Below, one piece after another: positions 26,819 to 35,010 of a stretch of 64,000 bases of DNA. Each line of letters begins with the position of its first letter. Within the stretch, counting starts at the first letter, position 1. The DNA is taken from contig LCLX01000002.1 of NCBI GenBank assembly GCA_001002285.1, positions 137,215-201,214 on the forward strand. The letters are read 5' to 3'. This DNA is from Microgenomates group bacterium GW2011_GWC1_46_15. Its GTDB lineage: Bacteria > Patescibacteria > Microgenomatia > UBA1400 > UBA12028. The translations under genes were made by a program, and so were the position numbers. The notes beneath the pieces were generated by a model, which worked only from the letters and a program-made list of their open reading frames with translations, was not told where the DNA came from and searched no databases.

Positions 26819-27889
26819 TTGATTCCCTCGTGCAACGTATCGTCCAAGGCCTGTAACACGCGATAGAGCTGTTTCTGCAGTGTTTTGTACTTGTCCCAAT
26901 TTTTGCAGAACCGCCAACAGAATGGAACTTACATCACGCATTTTCTCATCAACTTTGCTAAACCCCGTATCAACTTTTTTCGCCAGTTCAGCTTGATTTT
27001 GTGCGATGCCCCTAACTCCTTCTTCCACCCGATTGACTATTTCTTTCGTTCTCCGCAACTCTCCCTCTCTTGCCTGTGTATCACGCATTGCCCTCATATC
27101 TCTCGCATGTATTGCCGCTAATGCCTCCGTTGTGAGTATTATTCCCATTCCTAGTAAAGAGAATACCGTAATGCCTGTTTCCGCCAGTAGTCTGATTCCA
27201 GAAAGGAGATGATGACTTAATTCTAAGTTTTCCATATCATTACTCTTTCTCCTTCTGTATGCCGTAAGTAGTAACGCAGTGACCAATGTTATTGCCATTC
27301 TCCAACGGGCAAGCGCCGTGGCAACTCTCGCCTTTTCAGCCAAAGCTTCTGGTAGTTGAATTGTAAAAATGTTCGAAATACCCGCAAAATACTCTTTATA
27401 TGTAGCTTTTGGCGCTTCATCATACTGGCCAAGATTTGCTAGTACACACGCGGCAACAACATCCGCCTCTGCCCGCCGATCTTCTTCCGAAAGAAGTACT
27501 TCATCTTGCCAAGAAATGTGCCCCCAAAGCCATGTATTCTCCCCGTATGGGGGGAAAAGCGAAAGACTCATCTCTGTTTGGACAGATGACAGCGGAATTC
27601 CGGGAGGAATGGTCAATATCCATGGAGGAATTGATAACTCTGTTCCTTTAAACATCTGCAAAACATCATCGGGAAGTTCCACTTGTTGCTGACATCCCTC
27701 CGCAGAGTATGTAATGCGCGGTCTTCCATCTGGAGAACCATCCGAAGAAGGTTTTGCGATAAATCTTTGTAAGCTATCCGCCGAGGGAGTACATGCCACA
27801 GTGGCAACAGCTGTTGCTAAAGCTGCAGAAAGCAGGTGGCGTATGTGACGAAGTTTAGGTCTCGGGTTATTATCTGGTGTTTGTACCAT
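26795..27889 (-). CDS. Hypothetical membrane protein with coiled-coil tail
   Basis: The 364-residue protein has an N-terminal hydrophobic segment ending TAVATVACTPSA, which could be a weak lipoprotein box or a signal peptide. Two transmembrane helices follow near residues 200-220 and 240-265. The last 100 residues are a coiled coil (LAKKVDTGFSKVDEKMRD) with a Pro/Thr tail. I do not recognise a family. AAAGG lies 5 nt before the chosen ATG; a TTG six codons earlier is possible. A TACAAT box lies about 30 nt upstream. Confidence 0.6.
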   Translation of the reverse strand: MVQTPDNNPRPKLRHIRHLLSAALATAVATVACTPSADSLQRFIAKPSSDGSPDGRPRITYSAEGCQQQVELPDDVLQMFKGTELSIPPWILTIPPGIPLSSVQTEMSLSLFPPYGENTWLWGHISWQDEVLLSEEDRRAEADVVAACVLANLGQYDEAPKATYKEYFAGISNIFTIQLPEALAEKARVATALARWRMAITLVTALLLTAYRRRKSNDMENLELSHHLLSGIRLLAETGITVFSLLGMGIILTTEALAAIHARDMRAMRDTQAREGELRRTKEIVNRVEEGVRGIAQNQAELAKKVDTGFSKVDEKMRDVSSILLAVLQKLGQVQNTAETALSRVTGLGRYVARGNQSGTPPTP

Positions 27890-27984
27890 AAAGCCTTTTC
27901 GAATCAATAAGGCCTATAATTGTATCATAAAGGATCTTGAGAGTACATTATTGTTATCTTTAATCTCCTAAAAATTCTTAGCCA

Positions 27985-28887
27985 CTATTCTTCATCAGGA
28001 AACAGTTCTTCCCCTTCTCCTTCGTCTTCGTGTGTATCCCCATTTTTTCCCTGATTTCGAAGAGTAAATTTTCCTTCAACTACCTCACCACCAGCTACAG
28101 GGTGTTTTCCATGCCATGCTGAAGTTGCACCGTAACCAATCGCGCCAAAGAAACTTCCTATTCCTTCTCCTGTTTCATGTGCCATATCATTAAATGTTCC
28201 CCCTAACAATGCTCCAAAGAACGCACCCGCACTTCTTCCCCATTTCGCACCGGCTTGAATAAATGCAGCATCATTGAGAATTCTGATTTGGGCCGCTCGT
28301 CGAGCGTTTGCAAGTGCATTGGGAGTAGCAAGACCATCAGCTGTAATGTCTGCTGTCAAGATGATTATCCTCTCCGCTGCTTGACGAATCGGGTGTGGAA
28401 CGGCCTTCCACGCTGCAGTTCCACGAATTTGAATCGCCGCCATGACTTCTCTTTGCGCCTGTTGAGCTAAATCAAGACCTCCCAACAGCATAATAACTCG
28501 TTCAACTTCAACGTACCTGTTTAATAACATACGCGCCACAACTAAAGACTTTTCAAGTCCATCTGGTCCGTTAACATCCATTCCGCGTTCTTGAAAAAAT
28601 TTTTGTAAATGACTGGCAAAATTAATAGGTTCAGTAAGCTGTGTTTCATTGACCGCAGCGGCAGCTATCTCTTTGAGAAGACTCAACACCGCCGGAGCAT
28701 CCTCTCTGTATTCAATAGGTGTCCCAGAGGGTGTAATAACTTTTACTCTCTTTTCTCTTGTGGTTGGATCGACAAAAAATTCAACGCGTGTTCTTCCCAA
28801 TTTTTCTACCGGGGCAACTGGGACAAGCGCGCTTTCCTTTTTATCATCTTTCCCCCTCAGTGTTTCTGTTGTGTTTGCGGGTGGCAT
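27985..28887 (-). CDS. Hypothetical protein with glycine-zipper region
   Basis: The 300-residue protein starts MPPANTTETLRGKDDKK. Its middle is helical, and residues about 225-255 form a glycine-rich stretch (GAFFGALLGGTFNDMAHETG) like a glycine-zipper membrane-insertion segment. The C-terminus is strongly acidic. I recognise no family. AAGGAGG lies 4 nt before the ATG. It shares strand with the unknown membrane protein that follows. Confidence 0.6.
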   Translation of the reverse strand: MPPANTTETLRGKDDKKESALVPVAPVEKLGRTRVEFFVDPTTREKRVKVITPSGTPIEYREDAPAVLSLLKEIAAAAVNETQLTEPINFASHLQKFFQERGMDVNGPDGLEKSLVVARMLLNRYVEVERVIMLLGGLDLAQQAQREVMAAIQIRGTAAWKAVPHPIRQAAERIIILTADITADGLATPNALANARRAAQIRILNDAAFIQAGAKWGRSAGAFFGALLGGTFNDMAHETGEGIGSFFGAIGYGATSAWHGKHPVAGGEVVEGKFTLRNQGKNGDTHEDEGEGEELFPDEE

Positions 28888-29012
28888 TTTTCCTCCTTTA
28901 TGTTTAGTACACTATATTCGACGTGAATTATATGCCAACCTGTCAAATAATGCGATACTTGAAACAAATTTGAGGATTAGTGTGCTGTTTTCTTTATGGA
29001 TGGAGAAAGAAA

Positions 29013-29219
29013 TTATTTTGCGGAAGTCTTTGTGGGAGTCTTTTTCGCATGTGCTATACGAATACACGTCGTGCAAAGAAGAACACGGATTTTCACCCCA
29101 TTCACCATCATGTGTGCATGATGTAGGTTTGGTTTGCGCATGTGCGCGTGGCGGTTCTTGGCATGAGATACCAAATGGCCAAAATCAGCTGTTTTATGGC
29201 AGGTGTAGCAGGTGTTCAT
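29013..29219 (-). CDS. rpmB: 50S ribosomal protein bL28
   Basis: The 68-residue protein matches bL28: an N-terminal CYTCHK, FGHLVSHAKNR, KPNLHHA and a C-terminal CTTCIR. The two CxxC pairs make it a zinc-binding form. TACAAT lies 8 nt before the ATG with no Shine-Dalgarno, so it looks leaderless. It stands alone, divergent from the M50 protease gene. Confidence 0.9.
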   Translation of the reverse strand: MNTCYTCHKTADFGHLVSHAKNRHAHMRKPNLHHAHMMVNGVKIRVLLCTTCIRIAHAKKTPTKTSAK

Positions 29220-29277
29220 AGAGGGGAATTGTATCAGATCAATCCAGACATGAAAAGAGGCATGCTAGAATGCGTAC

Positions 29278-29895
29278 ATGCTTCCCACCATCCTCTCCGA
29301 CCCCCTCTTCTTCCTGTTTACCGCCGTTGCGCTGGTCGTTGCTATTACCATGCATGAGTTCGCACACGCCTGGATGGCTGATCGGCTCGGTGATCCCACT
29401 CCTCGAGTACAGGGCCGCCTCACCCTCAACCCCCTCCGCCACCTGGATCCCCTAGGAACGCTCATGCTGCTGGTTACCCGCTTTGGCTGGGGAAAACCGG
29501 TTGAGTTTGACCCATACAACCTCAAACACCCCCGCAGGGATTCGGCAACCATCGCGCTGGCAGGTCCCGCAAGCAACTTGGTAACCGCCGGCGCACTTTC
29601 GCTCCTCCTCCACATCGTAACTTTGCCCGCAATCCTCGAGTTTTTCTTTACTACGCTTATTCTGTTTAGCGTGACGCTGGCAATTTTTAATCTGATTCCT
29701 ATTCACCCGCTTGACGGCGGGAAAATCGCTGTTGGTTTTCTGCCAAAAAACATTGCGTACGAGTGGGATATGACCATGCATAAATATGGCGTGTTTATTC
29801 TGATTTTCATGCTTCTGCCGTTTGGGAACAGTCAGTCGCCAATCAGCTATCTTCTTCTACCAGTTGTGGATGGGATACTCAAGCTTTTGCTATAG
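29278..29895 (+). CDS. Site-2 protease family membrane protein (M50B)
   Basis: The 205-residue membrane protease has HEFAHAWMADRLGDPTP in the first helix (HExxH zinc motif), NPLRHLDPLGTL, and the third ligand motif HPLDGGK. There is no PDZ domain, which separates it from the RseP-type gene at 4048. An extended -10, TGCTAGAAT, ends at 29271, 6 nt before the ATG. Confidence 0.9.
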   Translation: MLPTILSDPLFFLFTAVALVVAITMHEFAHAWMADRLGDPTPRVQGRLTLNPLRHLDPLGTLMLLVTRFGWGKPVEFDPYNLKHPRRDSATIALAGPASNLVTAGALSLLLHIVTLPAILEFFFTTLILFSVTLAIFNLIPIHPLDGGKIAVGFLPKNIAYEWDMTMHKYGVFILIFMLLPFGNSQSPISYLLLPVVDGILKLLL

Positions 29896-29922
29896 TGTAT
29901 GGGCGTGATATAATTCCCTCCT

Positions 29923-30153
29923 ATGTTAGAAATGATGGCTCCATCAACCAAAGAAGTGGTTTGGCGCACAATCCACATGGAGGGTTTACCAAATGGCGTG
30001 ACGGTGTTTTCAGATGGACAAGGAAATGTTTGTGTCACTTTTAATACATATCCTTCTGGAGAGGGGCATCGTCTCAATTTCTCTCAACGGGAAGCAACGG
30101 TTGCAAATATTAATGCCCAATTAAAGGCTTTTAACATTCGGCCGCATATATAA
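29923..30153 (+). CDS. Small hypothetical protein
   Basis: The 76-residue protein is mostly beta-like, with GVTVFSDGQGNVCVTFNTYP. I do not recognise a family. An extended -10, TGATATAAT, ends at 29914, 8 nt before the ATG, which supports a real transcript. It precedes the broken HAD gene by 3 bp. Confidence 0.5.
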   Translation: MLEMMAPSTKEVVWRTIHMEGLPNGVTVFSDGQGNVCVTFNTYPSGEGHRLNFSQREATVANINAQLKAFNIRPHI

Positions 30154-30156
30154 CGT

Positions 30157-30474
30157 GTGTATACTGTAGACGTGCCAATCACTACGCTTCTTTTTGATCT
30201 TGCCCACGTTCTTCTTTTCCCAAAAGATAAAACGTACACGGAAAAGTTGAGTACACTCCATAAAACAGTAAAACATACTTCGTCATATCGTTTCTCCGAT
30301 TTTTTCGAGTTTAATACAGGACTCAATAAAAAAGACCCGTAATCTTATCTTGTTATTGTGAAAAATCTTAATCTACCACCACAGGAAATTTTTTTCACCG
30401 ACGACACACAAACCAATGTTGACGCAGCAAACACCGCTGGACTGCATGCAGTGCTGTACGAAAACAACATATAA
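30157..30474 (+). pseudogene. HAD-family hydrolase remnant, internal deletion and stop
   Basis: The 106-codon frame starts GTG with PITTLLFDLAHVLLFP, like HAD motif I (but with Ala where the second Asp is expected), and ends with EIFFTDDTQTNVDAANTAG, like HAD motif IV. A TAA at 30340-30342 breaks it. The catalytic middle (motifs II and III, about 80-100 residues) is missing. It is a decayed phosphatase/dehalogenase relative. Confidence 0.7.
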
Positions 30475-30527
30475 CTTATGCAAGAAATCATCCGTTGTAT
30501 TGCGTAGTGTTGCAATACGCCGCTATT

Positions 30528-30566
30528 TTACCCCTTGAGTGCTTTGCAGAACTCCATAATGAATCG
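30528..30566 (-). pseudogene. tatA 3'-end remnant
   Basis: On the minus strand this reads ...IMEFCKALKG and stop. Over 30529-30554 it matches 24 of 26 bases at the 3' end of the tatA gene at 31600-31625. Nothing upstream of it resembles the rest of a tatA. The rest of 30475-30671 holds no gene I can support. Confidence 0.6.
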
Positions 30567-30671
30567 GCTTGTCCAGATTCAAACATTGTCTACCTGCCCA
30601 TCAAAATTTTCCTCGAGAAAAAACACAATTTCTCTCTCGATTTTTGGTGGAGGAAATGATACTATATCGCT

Positions 30672-30878
30672 ATGTATAATTGGTCAGTACATACACCACG
30701 ACTCAAAAAAAATCCTCGAGCATACAACACATTCGTACTCGAACAACGTATTAATTTTGGTCTCAATGGAAAGAAACTTTCACGTAGTTTGCTCAAGAAG
30801 TACTGGAATGAGCTTGTGATTGATCCGCACAAACGAACATTCCTCGAGAAGATTATATGGACACAACCCTCACTCTAA
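30672..30878 (+). CDS. Small protein paired with AbiEii-like toxin (possible antitoxin)
   Basis: The 68-residue basic protein (RLKKNPRAYNTFVLEQRINFG ...) ends 22 nt inside the next gene, so the two are co-translated. From memory, similar small proteins precede AbiEii-type genes in other CPR genomes; I could not check this. TACTAT at 30660-30665 lies 6 nt before the ATG. A role as antitoxin is inference from position and size only. Confidence 0.5.
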   Translation: MYNWSVHTPRLKKNPRAYNTFVLEQRINFGLNGKKLSRSLLKKYWNELVIDPHKRTFLEKIIWTQPSL

Positions 30879-31513
30879 GACAAAGAAAAGCGTTGAAATG
30901 CATCGCACGAACAAATCTGGCAAAACAATTCTACTTTACCGGTGGAACGGCATTGGCGCATGTCTATCTTCACCATCGCAAATCTGAAGATTTAGACTTT
31001 TTTAACGAGCAAGAATTTGATCCTCAACAAGTGACGAGTACACTCAAAACATTTCAGCGCGCACTCGGATTTATTTCGTTTGATTACCAACAGAGTTTTA
31101 ATCGCAACATCTACATGCTTCGATTCGATCAAAGCAAATTCTTGAAACTAGAGTTTACGTTTTTTCCATTTCATCAGATAGAAAAACCATCAGAAAAAGA
31201 AGGTTTACTTGTTGATAGCATCCTTGACATTGCAACGAACAAACTCTTTACTATTGCCCAAAATCCTCGAGGAAGAGATTATTTTGATCTATATTGCATT
31301 GTACAAAAGTATCACTATACCGTGGAAAGTTTGCGGATGTTTGCTAAACAAAAGTTTGACTGGCATGTTGATCCTCTTCAATTAGGATCGCGATTCCATG
31401 AAGTTGCGCAACATCTTGACGACCCGATTCTTGTAACATATGTTGAACATGCTTTGGTTGTGAAATTTTTTCAGGACGAAGCGATGAAGTTTACATCGCA
31501 AATTATCGGGTGA
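30857..31513 (+). CDS. AbiEii-family nucleotidyltransferase toxin-like protein
   Basis: The 218-residue protein has the nucleotidyltransferase core GGTALAHVYLHHRKSEDLDFF (split here: GGTALA and SEDLDFF hold the metal-binding aspartates) and the later DIATNKLFTI and GRDYFDLY motifs of the AbiEii/DUF1814 family. Known members transfer nucleotides to tRNA and block growth or phage. The start overlaps the small upstream gene. It stops at TGA. Confidence 0.8.
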   Translation: MDTTLTLRQRKALKCIARTNLAKQFYFTGGTALAHVYLHHRKSEDLDFFNEQEFDPQQVTSTLKTFQRALGFISFDYQQSFNRNIYMLRFDQSKFLKLEFTFFPFHQIEKPSEKEGLLVDSILDIATNKLFTIAQNPRGRDYFDLYCIVQKYHYTVESLRMFAKQKFDWHVDPLQLGSRFHEVAQHLDDPILVTYVEHALVVKFFQDEAMKFTSQIIG

Positions 31514-31598
31514 TGACGAATAATTCATCTAACACACAAGCCAATAAGGTAATTTTTCATACACCTTTTAAATATTTTTCGGTGCTCCTCATCCGCTC

Positions 31599-31739
31599 CT
31601 ACCCTTTGAGTGCTTTGCGGAACTCACGGATTGCTTCGCCAATGCCGCGAACCAACTCGGGGATTTTCTTTCCGCCGAACAGGACCAACAGCACTACAGC
31701 GATGATAACAATCTCGGTAGATCCAATGTTTTTAAACAT
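31599..31739 (-). CDS. tatA: TatA/E-family translocase subunit
   Basis: The 46-residue protein has the single TatA helix (IVIIAVVLLVLFGG), the FGGKKIPEL hinge and the amphipathic helix VRGIGEAIREFRKALK, then stops with no acidic tail. TatA multimers form the pore of the twin-arginine export system. AAGGAG precedes the ATG. It lies 11 bp after another tatA on the same strand. It is short but complete for the conserved core. Confidence 0.9.
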   Translation of the reverse strand: MFKNIGSTEIVIIAVVLLVLFGGKKIPELVRGIGEAIREFRKALKG

Positions 31740-31750
31740 AGTGTCTCCTT

Positions 31751-31933
31751 TTATGCCTTTTTCTTTTCATCCTCGTCCAGAAGGGCTTCTTTCAAATCCT
31801 TACTGGCTTTTTTGAGCTCGCGGCCAGACTCTCCAAGGCCACGTGCAAAATCCGGCAACTTCTTCGCTCCAAACAGAAGCAAGAGGATGGCGGCAATAAT
31901 AAGTATTTCGGGTGTCCCGATATTTTGAAACAT
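31751..31933 (-). CDS. tatA: TatA/E-family translocase subunit
   Basis: The 60-residue protein has a helix ILIIAAILLLLFGAKKLPDF, an amphipathic helix and an acidic/lysine tail (LLDEDEKKKA). AAAGGAG lies 4 nt before the ATG. It is the first gene of a two-tatA pair transcribed away from the CHASE gene. Confidence 0.9.
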   Translation of the reverse strand: MFQNIGTPEILIIAAILLLLFGAKKLPDFARGLGESGRELKKASKDLKEALLDEDEKKKA

Positions 31934-32128
31934 ACCACTCCTTTCTTTTCTTTATATGCGTACAGGCAGGGTCGTACTTCATTCATCCTACCCCACACCC
32001 TGATGAAAAAACAAGGGGCAGGTCATTGTCCGCGCAAAAAAGAGCAAAATCTATACATATACATATTGACAAACTGCCCATATCTTTTTTACTGTAAGAA
32101 ATACATACTATTGGATACCACCTCGTTT

Positions 32129-33199
32129 ATGATGAAAACCATTCTTTCTTTTTATAAAAATCTTCTCGTTATGCATGTTCTTATTTTGCTCATCGCTGTT
32201 GGCGCGACATTTGCGTCTTGGAAAATTGTTACTCTAACCATTCACGCGGAAAAACAACGTGTATTTAACCAGGAAAAAGATCAGGCGGCGCAGTGGCTTA
32301 CGGAAAAGTTTTCATTATATTATTCTGTGTTAAGAAGTTTTCGGGCGTTTTGGTATAGCAATCCCCACGTTTCACAAAGTCAGTGGGAAAAATTTGTGAA
32401 AGATTCGGGAGTAATCAGTGAGTATCCTGGAATCTCATCGGTGTTTATGATCAAACGAGTACAACAGGAAGGCGCGCGCCCCTTAGAACAAGATATGCGG
32501 CGTATTTCCAATCCTGCGTATAAAAAATACACTATCCATCCGGTAAAAAAGGATGCAGAGTACTATCTTGGATTCTATATTTATCCCACCGAAGGTCGGG
32601 AAACGGCGTTAGGCCTCGATCACCTCTCTATTCAAGACCGGCAAGAAAAACTTTTTCAGGCACGAGATACCGGAAATATTATGAACACGAGAGAAACACT
32701 GCTTTTGAATACTGGACGACCAGGATTTTTTCTTGTCGCCCCACTGTACGACAATGCGGTACCACACGACACTGTTGACGGAAGAAGAAAAGCGTTCTGG
32801 GGATTTTCCGCCATTTCTTTCCGGAGCAACGAGCTTTTTTCTTCTATTTATGGCAACGAAGACCCGTTCCCATTCCTCGACTTTGAGATATACGATGGAA
32901 CACAAGTAACGCCGGAAAATTTACTCTATGACCATGACCGATCTCTCTCTGCTGTTACTCTTTCAAATGCATCCAAAATGACATATCAACAGGAACTCAA
33001 GCTTGACGACAATCGTTGGACGATTGTTTTTGCAACGAAACCAAACTTTACGTTAGGCAAGTTTCAAGAAATTTTGCCGTGGATTGTGCTTGGGATTGGC
33101 GGAGTGTTTTCAGCATTTGTTATGTTTAATCTTATTCAATATGTTTTACAGATGAAAAAAATACGACAAACGAAAGAAAAAGAGGTTCTGAAAAATTAG
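32129..33199 (+). CDS. CHASE-domain membrane protein without output domain
   Basis: The 356-residue protein has an N-terminal helix (residues 10-30), an extracellular domain of about 270 residues with the CHASE pattern (PGISSVFMIKRV, YPTEGRETALGLD, and RPGFFLVAPLYD), and a C-terminal helix ending IRQTKEKEVLKN. CHASE domains sense small extracellular ligands and normally precede a kinase, cyclase or GGDEF domain, none of which follows here. I start it at the MMKTILS methionines; the open frame upstream overlaps the tatA promoter. TTGACA at 32066-32071 with TACTGT 18 bp later is a possible promoter. Confidence 0.75.
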   Translation: MMKTILSFYKNLLVMHVLILLIAVGATFASWKIVTLTIHAEKQRVFNQEKDQAAQWLTEKFSLYYSVLRSFRAFWYSNPHVSQSQWEKFVKDSGVISEYPGISSVFMIKRVQQEGARPLEQDMRRISNPAYKKYTIHPVKKDAEYYLGFYIYPTEGRETALGLDHLSIQDRQEKLFQARDTGNIMNTRETLLLNTGRPGFFLVAPLYDNAVPHDTVDGRRKAFWGFSAISFRSNELFSSIYGNEDPFPFLDFEIYDGTQVTPENLLYDHDRSLSAVTLSNASKMTYQQELKLDDNRWTIVFATKPNFTLGKFQEILPWIVLGIGGVFSAFVMFNLIQYVLQMKKIRQTKEKEVLKN

Positions 33200-33201
33200 T
33201 A

Positions 33202-33235
33202 TTGGTGAGTTCATCGCAAATCACCAAACTTTTTT
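33202..33235 (+). terminator. Intrinsic terminator after CHASE gene
   Basis: TTGGTGA at 33202-33208 pairs with TCACCAA at 33221-33227 (7 bp, 12-nt loop), followed by a run of T at 33229-33234. It starts 2 bp after the CHASE gene stop. Confidence 0.7.
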
Positions 33236-33303
33236 GACTCTTAATATATTCTACGTAGGTATGAGCAAATATGGCCGCCACCTTTCAATGGTAAGATTTT
33301 AAT

Positions 33304-35001
33304 ATGGCAGCTATTGTTGTCCAACCTTTTGTCAGCAGATTTGAAACTCCCAGAGTGAAAATTAGTAATGAAGCTTTCGAAAATTCTGGCATTGAAATTT
33401 TTAGCTCCGAACGGATACCTTTTTCGGACCGAACCGGGCCTAAAATTGCCCAAAACCTAACCAAAATGTTTGTCTCACGTGTACAAAACTTACAAAAAAG
33501 TAGTCATGACTTCCATATTTATGAGCTAGGAGCGGGTACTGGAATCTTGGCAAAAAGAATGCTTGATCTACTTAAAACCAACTATCCAAATATCTATTCC
33601 CAAACCAAGCTCCATCTTTCAGATATCTCCATGCCAGCGCTTACCCAGCTTAAAATGTTGAAAGATCTTAAGACACACAGCAGTCATATTTTATTTGAGG
33701 TTATAGACGCTCTAAATCCTAAATTCTCCCATAAACCGCTCCTAGTATATTTCACAAATCTCATTGACGCACTCCCCCACAACCGCCAAATTTTGGTCAA
33801 AAACGGTCAGATTTTCGAATTTCAGGTTCAAACTACGCTTAAAAAGGATACCCAAATTGTTGACGCCACCTCTTATCCACCAAAAATTCTCGAAGGAAAT
33901 AAAATCACCGACCTTTTCTCTCCAAATAACATTAAAAGGAGAATAATTCTAGCACCTCAAATTCTTCAATCCTTGGAAGAAAAATCTCGATTCGTTCCTG
34001 TCGACGAAGTATCAAATATGACTGAAAAAGAACGGGGAGATCTAAAAAACTTAGTAAAATCCAAGGACAACGGCGCTCCTTTTGTGTTTAATTATAACTA
34101 TCCGGCCCGGCTGGCAATCATAAAAATGATTCGGGAATTGGAAAAGGGGGGGTTTATCTTTTTCTCGGACTTCGGCATTGCTGAAGGAACACTCGAAGAG
34201 GGTCTGCATCTGGAATGCGGTTTAACGATTTTTTTTACTGTAGACTTCCCTTCCTTTAAACAAATAGCACATACTGAGGGAGCATCTTGTTTTTTAACTT
34301 CCTATCTTCCGGGCTACCCGCAAGAAATGGTCATAGATACACTCCGTAATGATCTGACAATGGCAAATCTATTCCAAAAAGCTTCTATAGATTATCTTCA
34401 AGGCGAAGTAAGCGCTTTTTTGGAAAATGTTAAAACTGTTCTTTCCAATAGCCAAATGGCTAAAAATCAAAAATCAAAAAGGATTCACCATCTTTATAAT
34501 TCTTTGTCTGTCGATGTAAGCCATAACTATCAACTGTTAAGTGATCTGCCTTATTTCTTCCTCCAGGCAGGTTTTTACAAAGATGCAGATTTTTATGCGG
34601 ACATTCTCTATAACCAGTATGGTCATTCTGTGGGAGTTTATTACGACATAATCAAAGGTAAGGTGCGGCAAGAAGAAGGCAATTTTAAAACCGCCGAGAA
34701 ATTTTTTAAAGAGGCGGCCGAAAGCCACAAGGGATTTATAGCTTATGCGTATCTGGCCGAACTTTATTGGCAACATAAGCGCTACCCTGACTACGTTGAA
34801 GCTATTAAAAAGTATCTGAAATTCACCAGAAAAAGAGATCACCTAACAAGCCTGCTCTCAATCGCTTCAGCACAGGAGAAATATCTTGGTCCAGAAAAGG
34901 CCAAAAAAACTTTGGCGATTTTTATTAGTTTTGGGAAAAAATTAAAAAATCTTTCTTTATCAGAAAAAACATCTCTGGAACAAGCCCGCAGATTATTGTA
35001 A
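33304..35001 (+). CDS. SAM-dependent methyltransferase (MidA-like) with TPR tail
   Basis: The 565-residue protein has a methyltransferase domain with the SAM loop IYELGAGTGILAKRML near residue 73 and a layout like the MidA/NDUFAF7 family (protein arginine methyltransferases). Residues from about 440 form TPR-like repeats (EGNFKTAEKFFKEAAES and YPDYVEAIKKYL). It may modify a structural protein encoded downstream. TAAGAT lies 6 nt before the ATG. Its sequence is visibly more AT-rich than its neighbours, suggesting transfer. The beta-rich gene follows after 9 bp. Confidence 0.65.
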   Translation: MAAIVVQPFVSRFETPRVKISNEAFENSGIEIFSSERIPFSDRTGPKIAQNLTKMFVSRVQNLQKSSHDFHIYELGAGTGILAKRMLDLLKTNYPNIYSQTKLHLSDISMPALTQLKMLKDLKTHSSHILFEVIDALNPKFSHKPLLVYFTNLIDALPHNRQILVKNGQIFEFQVQTTLKKDTQIVDATSYPPKILEGNKITDLFSPNNIKRRIILAPQILQSLEEKSRFVPVDEVSNMTEKERGDLKNLVKSKDNGAPFVFNYNYPARLAIIKMIRELEKGGFIFFSDFGIAEGTLEEGLHLECGLTIFFTVDFPSFKQIAHTEGASCFLTSYLPGYPQEMVIDTLRNDLTMANLFQKASIDYLQGEVSAFLENVKTVLSNSQMAKNQKSKRIHHLYNSLSVDVSHNYQLLSDLPYFFLQAGFYKDADFYADILYNQYGHSVGVYYDIIKGKVRQEEGNFKTAEKFFKEAAESHKGFIAYAYLAELYWQHKRYPDYVEAIKKYLKFTRKRDHLTSLLSIASAQEKYLGPEKAKKTLAIFISFGKKLKNLSLSEKTSLEQARRLL

Positions 35002-35010
35002 GCTAAAAAT

